Notes under the pieces: model-generated | The model's database searches: none | Told to the model about the DNA's origin: nothing | Seen by the model: the letters and a program-made list of their open reading frames with translations, nothing else | Origin: an uncultured Shewanella sp. | GTDB taxonomy: Bacteria; Pseudomonadota; Gammaproteobacteria; Enterobacterales; Shewanellaceae | DNA length: 64,000 bases | Direction: 5' to 3' | Assembly (NCBI RefSeq): GCF_947497935.1 | Contig: NZ_CANMIO010000002.1 | Span: 310,001-374,000 of the forward strand | Position numbers and translations under genes: made by a program | Shown: piece after piece, positions 54,748 through 64,000 of the stretch | Position numbering within the stretch: position 1 is the stretch's first letter | How the letters are laid out: each line of letters begins with the position of its first letter

Positions 54748-57561
54748 TTACAAATATTGGCGTCGGTACATACCCAACAAGCCAAGTCCCAACAAAGAGA
54801 GCCAACCTAAGCTCCCCCCACCGGATGAATCACCACTACTATCGACCACGACGGCAGCAGCTACCGATATAGGGGCACTCTTCTGCGCCTCTTGCCCCAC
54901 ACTGTCTGTCACTGTCAAAGTCACGGTATAACTGCCAGTAGTGCCATAGGTATAACTGGGTGAAGCAACAGAGCTAGTATTACCATCACCAAATTCCCAG
55001 TGATAACTCAACTCGCCATTGCCACCTGTGGACTGATCCGTAAAACTCACCTGAAGATTAGAGATACTATGGGTAAAATCGACCTCAATAGCAGAACCTA
55101 CAGCAAGATTGAGATAATTAACAAAGCTTGTTCCATTGCCATCGGTCACCGTGAGCGATACTAAGTAATTACCATTCGCCGCATAGATGTAGCTAGGAGA
55201 AGCCTCGGTACTAGTCGCTTCTGTGACGCCAAAATCCCAAGCGTAAGTATAACTTCCATCACCGCCACTCACATTGGCCGCAAAGCTCGCTTCACGGCCC
55301 TGTAAACTATAACTAATGGATGCGCTCAGATCTTTTGAATCCGGTGGCGTCTGGCTGCTATACCTGAACTGCACTGTAGCATTGCTGCTATTACTCGACT
55401 GAGCCATGACCTCCATGGTTAACCCGAGCTCAGGTAACACAACCCCTGATTCAGGTTGCAGCGGCGCACTATAATCATTGGTATCATCGAATAGCTTGGA
55501 CCCACTTAAGTGCTCATCGTTAAAATAACTCGACTGATTAAATAGGCTGAAAGCTGCATCTCGAACCTGCACACTCGAGTCATTAGTGCCAATAAGGTTC
55601 TGATCTGCATCAACCACACTAATTAAGCTATAGCCTGGATGATTATTCACTTCATTATCGCTGTAATCTTGGTTTTCAAACCAAACCACAACTCCAGGAT
55701 CATAAGATTCTGACTTAAGCCCTTTATCTACACCTTGCTGGCTTCTTAGCTGGACAAGGTAGCGACGGTCTTTACCCGGACGCATATTGCCCAATCGAGC
55801 AAACCCTGCATAGGCAATGCCCTCATCGAGCTCTGCACCATTAGAGAATACTGGTTCGCTATTATTATTGATATTGATGTCATCAATCACAATGCCATAG
55901 TCACCTACCGCTGGATCGGTCACGTACCGAATAGACAGGCGCACTTCTCGCCCAGCATATGGGCTCAAATCATACAAAAGATTAACCCAAGCATCGGTAC
56001 CTTCAGCTGCAGCCAAATCACTAGACTTACCCGTAATAATATTGCGTTCGATATTAATCGAGTTACTCGCCTTAGTGTAATTGCCCGCTATCGCAACCCC
56101 ATCGACCATCACCTGAGCATAATCATAATCCTGCTCAATGCTCCAATGTGCCTGCATGGTTAACGTAAGCGGAGTGGCTACGGGCAAGTCCACATCGAAT
56201 GACATTGCATGGTTAATCATATGACCTTGGTCGGAGTAAAATTGAAAATCTCCGCTATAAGGCTCCTTAAAGTCGATATCCACAGCGGGCAACGCAATTG
56301 AGATCTGATTCACCTTATCGTGATTAACAGCTTCAACTAGACTGATGTCTAAACCTGAACTTGTGATCGAATCGAGCTGAACGGTCTGCTCTGTGATCCA
56401 ATTGCCACCATAGATATTCTGTAAGTAAGAGCGAGCATAAGGGCTGAAGCCCGTTGGTAACGAACCTGCAAGCTCACCCGCCCAGCTACCACCGGCCATA
56501 ATAGACCAGAAACCTACAGGCGAACCTTTACCTAGCGATGTGGTGTCATACTCATCGGGCAGGCCTAAATCATGGCCAAACTCATGTACACACACGCCCA
56601 GCGCGGCATCGATAGGCTGAATGGTATAGCCAGACAGTTTCATTTCAGTCCCAGGTAAGCGATAACGGCCTCCATCGACAAAGGAACGATGAGACCAGAT
56701 TGCATCGCCGCCTAGCATGCCGCCCCCAGCCTCTTCACCTATGCTAGAGTGGAAAATCATCACATGATCGATAATACCATCGGCTTCATTCGTTATGCCG
56801 TTATTGTTTAAGTCAAAAGGATCTTCGATATCGTAGCTGGCTAACTCTGAATCACTCATATCAGCGACGGCCGCAGCCACAGCTTCTTTGACTAAGTCTG
56901 AAACTGCAATATCGTTATCATTATCGTTGGGATCATTACTGCCATAAACCGCCGCATTGCTCGCTGCGCGGTACCAACCTTTGACATCACCGGTAAAGAA
57001 AAAACTGCCACCCGATTCAGCCTGATAGTATTGATACCCTGTCATCAAGGTTTGCCCTTGAGGGCCTTCATAACCAGAATTTGAAAAAAGTAATGAACGA
57101 TAGTGTTCAACTGAATAATCGTTATAGAACATTTGGGTATCGCTACTGCTTAAGCCATTGTCATCATGAGGCAAATCAGGAAAATCGATAAGCACCGTAA
57201 GCACCTTGACCGTTTTACTCTTAAAGCCTTCTACCTGGCTATCGGAAAAGCTCATCGACTTAGAGCGTTTCTCTGCTTGCTCGGTCCGCTTTCTTTGCTG
57301 CTGCGCCTGAATCATCGGCAGCTTTTTTTTACCATTTGCTCGCTTGGTAAATTCCGCAATCGCCAACTCTTTTTCTGCATCTGTGGCATTGGCAGCTAGC
57401 TCTCCGCGCTTTATTAACCAATAAAGAACCTGCTCCTTATTGATGATATTAGCATCTGCGGTCGTGCCGCTAGTCATAGGGGCGGCGAGAGCAAGCGAGG
57501 ACAAAGAGATTGCTCCGACAGTAAATAATGCCAAAAGAGCTGTTACTAATCGGTTACTCAT
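54748..57561 (-). CDS. Secreted M6 family metalloprotease with PKD domains and GlyGly-CTERM
   Basis: The product of about 937 residues is a predicted secreted zinc protease of the immune inhibitor A (M6) family. A signal peptide (LVTALLALFTVGAISLSSLALA) is followed by a propeptide, the catalytic HEFGHDLGLPDEYD near residue 325, an MAM/jellyroll-like region, and two PKD domains (YTYAWDFG and LSYHWEFGDGNTSS). It ends in a GlyGly-CTERM tail (SSGGGSLGWLSLLGLGLLG then basic residues), a signal processed by rhombosortase and typical of type II secretion substrates. I choose the ATG at 57561, nine bases after AAGGAGA. Confidence 0.92.
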   Translation of the reverse strand: MSNRLVTALLALFTVGAISLSSLALAAPMTSGTTADANIINKEQVLYWLIKRGELAANATDAEKELAIAEFTKRANGKKKLPMIQAQQQRKRTEQAEKRSKSMSFSDSQVEGFKSKTVKVLTVLIDFPDLPHDDNGLSSSDTQMFYNDYSVEHYRSLLFSNSGYEGPQGQTLMTGYQYYQAESGGSFFFTGDVKGWYRAASNAAVYGSNDPNDNDNDIAVSDLVKEAVAAAVADMSDSELASYDIEDPFDLNNNGITNEADGIIDHVMIFHSSIGEEAGGGMLGGDAIWSHRSFVDGGRYRLPGTEMKLSGYTIQPIDAALGVCVHEFGHDLGLPDEYDTTSLGKGSPVGFWSIMAGGSWAGELAGSLPTGFSPYARSYLQNIYGGNWITEQTVQLDSITSSGLDISLVEAVNHDKVNQISIALPAVDIDFKEPYSGDFQFYSDQGHMINHAMSFDVDLPVATPLTLTMQAHWSIEQDYDYAQVMVDGVAIAGNYTKASNSINIERNIITGKSSDLAAAEGTDAWVNLLYDLSPYAGREVRLSIRYVTDPAVGDYGIVIDDININNNSEPVFSNGAELDEGIAYAGFARLGNMRPGKDRRYLVQLRSQQGVDKGLKSESYDPGVVVWFENQDYSDNEVNNHPGYSLISVVDADQNLIGTNDSSVQVRDAAFSLFNQSSYFNDEHLSGSKLFDDTNDYSAPLQPESGVVLPELGLTMEVMAQSSNSSNATVQFRYSSQTPPDSKDLSASISYSLQGREASFAANVSGGDGSYTYAWDFGVTEATSTEASPSYIYAANGNYLVSLTVTDGNGTSFVNYLNLAVGSAIEVDFTHSISNLQVSFTDQSTGGNGELSYHWEFGDGNTSSVASPSYTYGTTGSYTVTLTVTDSVGQEAQKSAPISVAAAVVVDSSGDSSGGGSLGWLSLLGLGLLGMYRRQYL

Positions 57562-57562
57562 A

Positions 57563-57862
57563 CTACAGGTCTCCTTTCTTACAGTCCTGGAACGCTTGTT
57601 GACGCATACGGATATACTCAAGAACGACTTGCTCGGCTTCAGTTTCAGTCATCTGTTCGGTAATCAGACCTCGCTCTTTAAGGTTAGCCTTGAGCTTAGC
57701 CGTATCTTTGATGGGCGGTGTCGAACTACATAAAAGTTGTTTACGAGGAACATCACTCTGTGGATCAGCCACTGCGGGCTGCTCAATTTCTTGAGAGCGG
57801 CTATTGCAGGCCGACACAAATACAAAACTAAGAAAAATAGTGACTAGAATAGAGACTTTCAT
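57563..57862 (-). CDS. Small lipoprotein upstream of the M6 protease
   Basis: The 99-residue protein has a signal peptide with lipobox VSAC, then an unstructured stretch and a helical domain (LKANLKERGLITEQMTETEAEQVVLEYIRMRQQAFQDCKKG) with two Cys. The stop codon is one base before the protease ATG, so translation is coupled. A role in protease secretion, folding or inhibition is inferred from the coupling; I do not recognise a family. Confidence 0.8.
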   Translation of the reverse strand: MKVSILVTIFLSFVFVSACNSRSQEIEQPAVADPQSDVPRKQLLCSSTPPIKDTAKLKANLKERGLITEQMTETEAEQVVLEYIRMRQQAFQDCKKGDL

Positions 57863-58006
57863 AGGCTACCCGATACTGCTGAATCACAAAACAATAACAA
57901 CAACAGCATCACATTAACAGTTGAATTAATGTATTTAGGCAGCCCGTTTTCACAAAAAAAAATTAATGGTAAATTTTTTAAATGCTTGCCAACTTAGCCT
58001 TCGTTA

Positions 58007-60172
58007 CTAAATATTTTCTATCTCAGTTAACCATGACTGATAAATGAGCAATAGCACAGAAGCCGACCAGCTAAAGTTGGTGCAGTGCAGCCCCTCGCCT
58101 GTTAGCGGGTTATAATTCTCGCGGATCGGACTCTGGCCAAGGATCCCCTCGCCTTGCACTACCAATTGTTTAGCTAAACTCATGGCTTGCTCATGATAAC
58201 CGTAGCGCTCGACCCCCTGTAGGCCGAATAATGCCTGATCTAACCATACTGGCCCTCGCCAGTACTTAGCAGCCGCAAAATTAGGGCCATCGGCACTCAC
58301 GGTCGGGAACGGAATTAAGGTGCCAAATTGCGCAGCATTGAGGTGGCGCTCTACCATAATTCTAGCTTGGGCCTCACTGGCCGCCCCAGCCCAAAGCGGG
58401 ATCCAGCCCTCGACACCTTTGCCTTGCTTAACCATTAACTCGCTACCCGTAGGGGTATAACGAACATCATAGAAAAAACCCGACTCAGCATCATACATCT
58501 GCATCTGAATTTGTTTCGCCAACCGAGTGGCTGCAAGATCCCATTTTTCTGCCGCGCTCTCATCGCCAAGTACAGCCGCGATCTGCTCTAGGAAACGTTT
58601 CTCCGCATAGAGATAGGCATTAAGATCCACCGATTCTTGGGATACCGAATAACCGACGAGCTTTCCACCTTGGTGGTTTTGCCAGATATCTAAGGTGTCA
58701 TCCATATCGAATCGCGGCGCATTATCCATCCCCGACTCCCAAGCAGCGGCCTCGATCACCGCCTCAGGATTAATCGAGCCATCTTCATTGAGATGCATAG
58801 GGTGAAGGTTGGCACCATACTCGGCTAAGCCATTATCATTGTTGTCACGATTGCGGTACCACCACTCGTGATAGGCCACAAGCTTGGGATACATGGTGCT
58901 AAGAAAGGCTTCATCTTTATCTTGTAGATAGATCTCCCACACGGCCCAAGCAGATAGTGGCGGCTTACCATTTCGCTCATTCCAGTTGCCACCGTCGCCA
59001 CCACGTTCTCGGTCTTTATTGTAAAAAATAGCATCGGGAAGGTTGCCCGCATCTTGTGGCCTCAGCGGATCTTGTGCCGTAAATTGATAATCAAACATCG
59101 CCAGCACATTAGACTTTGCCAAGGCGGGGTCAAAGCGGGCCAAGGCAACGGCTTGCTTCCAGCTATCCCATGCCCATACTCCGTTAAACCACTTATAGGT
59201 AATCGAAGGCGTAATCGCATCATGTTGAAGCGCGCCCGCCGGACTACGCCAATTATGCAATAGGGTAAGCATGCTTTTTACTGCGAGTTGGCGAGAACTC
59301 TTATCTCCTCCTGTTATCGCTCTATCGAGTCTGGCTTGCCACTTGCTCTGATTATCAAGCAACTGCCCCTCAATCTTGCCCCAATCAGGTACTTGATGCG
59401 CACTGCGCTCGGCTTGGGTATGAAAATATCGCTGCGCCGATACAAATGTATGCTGCTGCCCTGCATCTAGAGTCATGGGTTCTGCAATGGCGCGATAACC
59501 CGATTGCTCATTGAGCGTAATCTTCATATCGCGATCGAACCATAAGTCATATTCGGCATCGGCCAACTGAATTCGCCAAGTTTCCATGATTGGATTGAGC
59601 TGCCAATTAACATGATTAGCGCTCACTTCAGTCTGCTTGATTAAACTGTAATCGGTGAGTGAGGAGTGAGAATTAAAGGGCGTTCCGCGCCAGACTAGCT
59701 GCCAGCTTTGAGGCTTTTTAGATAAGTTAATTAACTCGGTGCGCACCACTGCGGTGCGATTATCGCTATAACTGAGGGATAAATTAAGTTGGAAATCAGA
59801 CCAGGTAAACGACTGCACCAAGGCGTCGGGTCTGCTATAGATCTCAATTCGACTGGCACTGTCTAACGAGACAAACTCATCTCTATCTATGTTGATCAGC
59901 TGCAGGCGTTGCAGGCTGTCACTCAAGTGCAAGCTGTATTCTTGGGCGATAAACAGCGGGCCGGTAAAGCTACCGTAATAATCGGCATTATCGGGCAGGT
60001 GAAAACCATGCCAGGCCCCCTGATCCGTATACACAGAGCCAATGGTGAGATTGCCCTTATTATCACGCTCTTCCATCGAGGATGGCGTGCCTTGATAGGG
60101 CAATAGATTTTGATAATCGGCAGAATCGAGCGAAGAGAGGCTAGCGATACAGAGTAGAAGACAATTCAGCAT
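58007..60172 (-). CDS. GH63 family alpha-glucosidase (YgjK-like)
   Basis: The 721-residue protein resembles E. coli YgjK, a GH63 alpha-glucosidase. It has a weak signal peptide (CLLLCIASLSSLDSA), an N-terminal beta domain, then an (alpha/alpha)6 barrel with VWAWDSWKQAVALARFDP, GGNWNERNGKPPLSAWAVWE and RGPVWLDQALFGLQGVERYG. The acidic residues in WDSW and the late ENYNPLTGEG are likely catalytic or substrate-binding. It stands alone and may act on periplasmic alpha-glucosides. Confidence 0.88.
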   Translation of the reverse strand: MLNCLLLCIASLSSLDSADYQNLLPYQGTPSSMEERDNKGNLTIGSVYTDQGAWHGFHLPDNADYYGSFTGPLFIAQEYSLHLSDSLQRLQLINIDRDEFVSLDSASRIEIYSRPDALVQSFTWSDFQLNLSLSYSDNRTAVVRTELINLSKKPQSWQLVWRGTPFNSHSSLTDYSLIKQTEVSANHVNWQLNPIMETWRIQLADAEYDLWFDRDMKITLNEQSGYRAIAEPMTLDAGQQHTFVSAQRYFHTQAERSAHQVPDWGKIEGQLLDNQSKWQARLDRAITGGDKSSRQLAVKSMLTLLHNWRSPAGALQHDAITPSITYKWFNGVWAWDSWKQAVALARFDPALAKSNVLAMFDYQFTAQDPLRPQDAGNLPDAIFYNKDRERGGDGGNWNERNGKPPLSAWAVWEIYLQDKDEAFLSTMYPKLVAYHEWWYRNRDNNDNGLAEYGANLHPMHLNEDGSINPEAVIEAAAWESGMDNAPRFDMDDTLDIWQNHQGGKLVGYSVSQESVDLNAYLYAEKRFLEQIAAVLGDESAAEKWDLAATRLAKQIQMQMYDAESGFFYDVRYTPTGSELMVKQGKGVEGWIPLWAGAASEAQARIMVERHLNAAQFGTLIPFPTVSADGPNFAAAKYWRGPVWLDQALFGLQGVERYGYHEQAMSLAKQLVVQGEGILGQSPIRENYNPLTGEGLHCTNFSWSASVLLLIYQSWLTEIENI

Positions 60173-60349
60173 GAGTTATTGTTATTTTTGAATATTATAT
60201 CCCAGTATTACAGGCTAAAAATTAATCTGCAAGGGTGATTAACTTTAGATTAACAAGTAAAAATAACAATCAAGCCCACATTTCACCAATAAAGATTGAA
60301 GGCCAAGCTGCAGCATGGCGGCTTCTTAATCGGATTTTATAGCTCTAGG

Positions 60350-60946
60350 TTATAGCCCCGTGTGACTAATATAATTAGCGACACCATCAAGGAACATCTG
60401 CACCGAAATCATCACTAATACCATGCCCATTAATCGCTCTACGGCGGTCAAGCCCTTTTCACCTAGCACTTTAGTGAACACCTTGTAGAAGAGTAAGATA
60501 ACCGCACTCACGCCCCAAGCTGACACTAAGGCAATGGTCCAATCAAACATGCGCTCATTGTCCGTATGCGCCAATAAAATCAAAGCCGCTAACACCGAGG
60601 GGCCAGCCATTAATGGGATGGCCATAGGCACGATAAAAGGTTCTTCACCTGCGGCCAGCCCTACCACACCACCGGGCTGGGGGAAGATCATTCGAATCGC
60701 AATCAAGAATAAAATGATACCACCGGCAATACTCACAGACTCGGTCCGCAAGTTCAGAAAGTTGAGAATGGCCTCGCCTGCAAACAAGAATAGCATCATG
60801 ATCACTAGAGCAAATAGCAGTTCACGGATCAACACTCGACGGCGCTTCTTCGGCTCAATATGGCGCAAAATAGATGCAAATATGGGTAAATTCCCCAAAG
60901 GATCCATAATAAGAAATAACATGACTGCCGCTGAAAAAGTATCCAT
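60350..60946 (-). CDS. yhgN: MarC family membrane protein YhgN
   Basis: The 198-residue protein aligns along its length with E. coli YhgN: AVMLFLIMDPLGNLPIFAS, EPKKRRRVLIRELL, GGIILFLIAIRMIFP, AGEEPFIVPMAIPLMAGPS and the end LMGMVLVMISVQMFLDGV. MarC family members are six-helix membrane proteins of uncertain transport function. It stands alone. Confidence 0.92.
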   Translation of the reverse strand: MDTFSAAVMLFLIMDPLGNLPIFASILRHIEPKKRRRVLIRELLFALVIMMLFLFAGEAILNFLNLRTESVSIAGGIILFLIAIRMIFPQPGGVVGLAAGEEPFIVPMAIPLMAGPSVLAALILLAHTDNERMFDWTIALVSAWGVSAVILLFYKVFTKVLGEKGLTAVERLMGMVLVMISVQMFLDGVANYISHTGL

Positions 60947-61163
60947 AGATAAATGCTTCTATTCGCCGTAAAAAATACTATTCTATTATCTTTATCGATA
61001 AACTAACAAACCAGCGTCAAAAAACACCATTAAATTTCACAACAGACATGAAATTAATGCCAATTGAATATCAATGTAAATTCAATATAGGCCTCTGCTA
61101 ATTGTCCACAAGGCTGGTATACTATGGCGCTTTTCTCGCTCTCGCGGTTTAAATTGGAACTCC

Positions 61164-62816
61164 ATGCTGTATCTATTAGCTAGCTGCATCGCACTATTAT
61201 TAGGCCCACTGTTTTATCGATTCTTTTCGACAGGCAATGGACTACAAAAAGGCCTAGACGGATTTATATTCGTTTCTCTGGGCGGCTTAGTGCTGGTTCA
61301 TATTCTTCCAGAGCTATTAGAGCATGGCGGGTTTCTCGCGATTGTATTTGTGATTATAGGTATATGGGGCCCCACGCTTAGCGAACGGCTTTTCCACCGC
61401 TATTCTGAAGTCACCCATAACCTCACCTTAATCTTAGGTATTGGCGGACTATTACTGCATACCATCACAGATGGTGGAGCAATGATTCTGGCTCAGCAAG
61501 AAGGTAACTCCCCCTTGTTGGCGCTAGGGATTATCTTGCATAGATTGCCAGTCGGTGTAGCCATCTGGTGGTTACTCAAGCCACAAGTTGGTAGCCGTTG
61601 GGCTATGGCAGTACTCGCCGCGATGATGCTACTCACAGGCTTCGGTTACTTTGCCGGAGAGCAAATGCTGTCTCATTTAAGCCTTGAAAATACCGTTTAT
61701 TTACAAGCTTTTGTTACGGGCTCCATCCTGCACGTGGTGCTGCACCAGCCCCATGGCACTCCAGTCACCGACAAACAAGGCAAGTATGAATACCAAGCAG
61801 GGATCGGTAGTTTACTTGGTATCGCCCTACTATTTTTACTGCTGATGATGGATTCAGGTGGCCATGACCATCATCACAGCCATAGTCACTCAACTGAGCA
61901 TCTGCTCGATTGGATGCAGACTATCGCGCCAGTTCTACTCCTCAGTTATGCCGTGGCGAGTCTTCGTTTTCATTTCGGACTCACGCCCCACAACGGCCAG
62001 CTGAGCAAACTCTGGATGCAAAGATTACTCGGGCCCGAAGCCATCATCATTACCGGCTTATTACTTGGCCCTATGTATGCGCTTATCCAAGCGGTCTCTG
62101 TCGCCATTATTGGTTGGCAGCTCACTCGCTGCAATGTTGAGCCTACCGATCCCCATGATGCCCTGCCTGATTCGGCTTGGCGTTTTGGTTTCGCGCACTT
62201 GGTCGATCGTAGTGCGCCATGGATCTTATTGAGCCTAGTACTCGCTAACCTCATCGGTCACCCTGCCGTACCGCTATCTAGCCCATTAGTGCAAGTGTTC
62301 GTGTTGTTATTGGTATTCTTACCGATGCGCTTCTGCAATTTGGGCGCCGCAGTGCTGTCTTTATCTCTGGCATACAGCGGCTGGACGACGACTGCGGTGA
62401 TCTTGCCGTTAATCGCCGCACCAATATTTAACTTTGCCCAGTTGAAGCTAATGAATTGGACACAAAGAGCCAGCTTATTTGCGCTACTGATAGCCTTACT
62501 CGGAGCTATTGAGTTACTGCATCCTAAGTGGCAGGCCCTAGTACATCTACCTGCAACGCTAAACAATATCTGTTTGGTCATTGTAGCTATCTTGTTCGCC
62601 ACTAGCCTGTTACGCCTTGGACCACGCAAGTTCCTAAGCCGACTCATGCTGCTTAAGTCGAAGGCTCACGACCACGGACATTCTCATGGTCCTGAGCACA
62701 GCCACGATCACAGCCATGCCTCTGAACACAGTCATGAACACAGCCAGAGGCCTGAAAATAGTCATGAAACTAAGCATGAACACCAGCATGGACATGATCA
62801 CAAGCATCACCATTAA
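61164..62816 (+). CDS. ZIP-like transporter fused to a permease domain with histidine-rich tail
   Basis: The 550-residue membrane protein has an N-terminal ZIP-like half of about 200 residues: VLVHILPELLEHGGF, GLLLHTITDGGAMIL and ILHRLPVGVAIWWLL, the last similar to the ZIP metal site HxxPxG, with a further HVVLHQPHG. A His-rich loop (GGHDHHHSHSHSTEH) near residue 235 separates it from a second half with about six to eight membrane segments. The C-terminus is a His/Glu-rich tail with repeated HSHxH units. Both His clusters probably bind zinc or other divalent metals. The second half is not assigned. The promoter TATACT lies about 40 bases upstream. Confidence 0.75.
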   Translation: MLYLLASCIALLLGPLFYRFFSTGNGLQKGLDGFIFVSLGGLVLVHILPELLEHGGFLAIVFVIIGIWGPTLSERLFHRYSEVTHNLTLILGIGGLLLHTITDGGAMILAQQEGNSPLLALGIILHRLPVGVAIWWLLKPQVGSRWAMAVLAAMMLLTGFGYFAGEQMLSHLSLENTVYLQAFVTGSILHVVLHQPHGTPVTDKQGKYEYQAGIGSLLGIALLFLLLMMDSGGHDHHHSHSHSTEHLLDWMQTIAPVLLLSYAVASLRFHFGLTPHNGQLSKLWMQRLLGPEAIIITGLLLGPMYALIQAVSVAIIGWQLTRCNVEPTDPHDALPDSAWRFGFAHLVDRSAPWILLSLVLANLIGHPAVPLSSPLVQVFVLLLVFLPMRFCNLGAAVLSLSLAYSGWTTTAVILPLIAAPIFNFAQLKLMNWTQRASLFALLIALLGAIELLHPKWQALVHLPATLNNICLVIVAILFATSLLRLGPRKFLSRLMLLKSKAHDHGHSHGPEHSHDHSHASEHSHEHSQRPENSHETKHEHQHGHDHKHHH

Positions 62817-62905
62817 CTGGTACCGCTTTATCTAATCGACTCTCACTAGCTTTTCTAAGTCATGAGCATTAACCTGTATTCATGACTTAGATTTGAGCTA
62901 TGTTT

Positions 62906-63676
62906 ATGTGCATCCTATTTGTTGCTCTGCAGACTCACCCCGAATTCCCGCTTATCATCTGTGCAAATCGCGATGAATTTCATCATAGACCCACTCAACC
63001 CGCTCATTTTTGGCCAACCTCAAATAATTCAAACACTGTATTAGCCGGTAAAGACTTAGAAGCCGGTGGTACCTGGCTCGGGGTAAATCAGCTTGGAAAA
63101 ATTGCAGGACTCACGAATATCCGCGCACCTGAACTCAAGCAAAATGATATGAGAAGCCGTGGGGAACTAGTACTCAAAGCCTTAGATCCTGATGGTATTG
63201 AGCAAGAATGGTTAACCCGTCATAGCCGTTTCTACAACCCGTTTAACTTACTTTTTGGCGACGAAAACAACCTGCAATGTTTCGATAGTCGCAGCCAAAA
63301 AATAAGCCGACTCTCCCCTGGTTTTCACTCTATAAGTAATGGCGCTCTCGATGATATTTGGCCCAAAATGGCACGTGGTTCTCAGGCGATAGAGCAGCAT
63401 ATTTCGAATCATCACACTCCAGACATCGATGCACTGCTGACCATTATGATGGATAACACCCAAGCCCCCGACACCGAACTCCCAACAACGGGGATAAGCA
63501 TTGAGTGGGAGCGTCATCTGTCTTCTATCTATATCCGCCATGAGGAGTACGGGACACGTTCGACTAGCATCATCTTGAAAGATAAGCAGGGAAAGATACA
63601 TTTCATCGAGGTGAGATATGACGGCAAAGGCCGTAATTTAGGTAGGGATGAATTCGTTATAGAGCCAACAAATTAA
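62906..63676 (+). CDS. NRDE/TANGO2 family protein
   Basis: The 256-residue protein begins MCILFVALQTHPEFPLIICANRDEF in part and so carries the NRDE motif and the N-terminal Cys typical of this Ntn-hydrolase-like family. GGTWLGVNQLGKIAGLTNIR and the RSRGEL-type segment follow. The family (human TANGO2) is linked to lipid or heme handling with no settled reaction. I choose the ATG at 62906 so that Cys2 is exposed after Met removal; an upstream ATG two codons earlier is possible. Confidence 0.9.
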   Translation: MCILFVALQTHPEFPLIICANRDEFHHRPTQPAHFWPTSNNSNTVLAGKDLEAGGTWLGVNQLGKIAGLTNIRAPELKQNDMRSRGELVLKALDPDGIEQEWLTRHSRFYNPFNLLFGDENNLQCFDSRSQKISRLSPGFHSISNGALDDIWPKMARGSQAIEQHISNHHTPDIDALLTIMMDNTQAPDTELPTTGISIEWERHLSSIYIRHEEYGTRSTSIILKDKQGKIHFIEVRYDGKGRNLGRDEFVIEPTN

Positions 63677-63752
63677 GCTCGCTCTGTATTTACCTGATAT
63701 TTGGCTCATCCTACATTTAGCTCAAGCAATAGTAAGATGAGCGTCTAACACG

Positions 63753-63845
63753 CTAGCCTTTAGAGCCTGTCTCATTTTTCACGGCATGGTCAATCAAAAA
63801 GAGTAAACCGATAACCAGCACCGCCCCAGGTAATAGAAACGCCAT
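63753..63845 (-). CDS. 30-residue single-span membrane peptide
   Basis: A minus-strand frame encodes MAFLLPGAVLVIGLLFLIDH followed by AVKNETGSKG. It has one predicted membrane helix and a polar C-terminal tail. AAGGAG lies at the right distance before the ATG, so it is likely translated although very short. I do not recognise it. It lies 45 bases after the stop of the NTF2-like gene at the window edge and is probably cotranscribed with it. Confidence 0.6.
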   Translation of the reverse strand: MAFLLPGAVLVIGLLFLIDHAVKNETGSKG

Positions 63846-63890
63846 AAAAACTCCTTTTATTATAGTGAATGTAGCTTCAGTCTAGTTGAT

Positions 63891-64000
63891 TCAATCCGAT
63901 GTATGGTCGTGAGTGATCACCCAGCGGTCATCTATTTTCTCAACCAACAAAGTGAACACGCCATTAGGATTATCTTTAGCGCGCTCCAGTGACCAACGGC
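63891..64000 (-). CDS. C-terminal end of an NTF2-like (DUF4440/SnoaL) protein, cut by the window edge
   Basis: The last bases encode, on the minus strand, the C-terminal 36 residues RWSLERAKDNPNGVFTLLVE then KIDDRWVITHDHTSD. The pattern of a polar strand followed by W-V-I-x-H-D-H-T-S matches NTF2-like/DUF4440 cone-fold proteins. The gene continues beyond 64000. The 30-residue peptide gene follows it. Confidence 0.65.
   Translation of the reverse strand, partial: RWSLERAKDNPNGVFTLLVEKIDDRWVITHDHTSD

Overview
The window reads as a chromosomal segment of a marine gammaproteobacterium, almost certainly Shewanella. The evidence is the gene order: tandem fdhX-A-B-C formate dehydrogenase clusters with DUF3305/DUF3306 accessory genes and fdhD, plus the mutM, coaD and moa neighbourhoods and a GlyGly-CTERM M6-type protease. 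The species cannot be fixed from sequence alone. No rRNA, tRNA, transposase, phage gene or CRISPR array was seen.

Layout. (1) Bases 1-4640 are mostly non-coding: three related arrays of short near-perfect hairpins surround a small hypothetical gene and a large Ig-like lipoprotein with EF-hand-like loops. (2) Bases 4.7-15.7 kb hold mutM, a three-gene envelope sugar-transfer operon (GT2 polyprenyl-phosphate glycosyltransferase, VTT/DedA-like membrane protein, GT39 transferase), coaD with a Wzi-like outer-membrane protein, an RluA-type pseudouridine synthase, and a ygiW/PepSY/OmpR/histidine-kinase operon resembling ygiW-qseBC. (3) Bases 15.8-21.4 kb are an eight-gene molybdenum operon, moaA-B-C-D-E-modA-B-C, headed by a Moco riboswitch. 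(4) Bases 21.6-29.6 kb carry ETF-quinone oxidoreductase, DUF4870, yiiM (MOSC), a GNAT, a Cache-GGDEF diguanylate cyclase, a PfkB kinase, a small protein and a HemN-like radical SAM protein. (5) Bases 29.8-51.6 kb are a formate dehydrogenase island: three tandem fdhXABC operons, then TorD-like chaperone, polyferredoxin, DUF3306 and DUF3305 on the minus strand, with fdhD and a HTH/PBP-like regulator divergent. (6) Bases 51.6-64 kb hold housekeeping and envelope genes: rlmF, a FliL-like protein, ubiC, a secreted M6-type protease with a small lipoprotein, a GH63 alpha-glucosidase, yhgN, a ZIP-like transporter fusion with a histidine-rich tail, an NRDE/TANGO2 protein, an unannotated 30-residue membrane peptide and a truncated NTF2-like gene.

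The central theme is molybdenum. The Moco operon makes and feeds the cofactor, FdhD and the TorD-like chaperone help load it, and three membrane formate dehydrogenases use it. The catalytic subunits carry Cys rather than selenocysteine. A near-consensus FNR/EtrA box lies between the accessory operon and fdhD, and the two most similar fdh operons share a promoter architecture with an FNR/CRP-type half-site near -41.5.

The most unusual signals are the hairpin arrays of the first 4.6 kb, whose stems are kept by compensatory changes between copies and many of which share an AT-cc-AT or AT-gg-AT core; the mosaic relationship among the three fdhA genes beside nearly identical fdhB/fdhC pairs; and several structured non-coding elements in the fdh intergenic regions.
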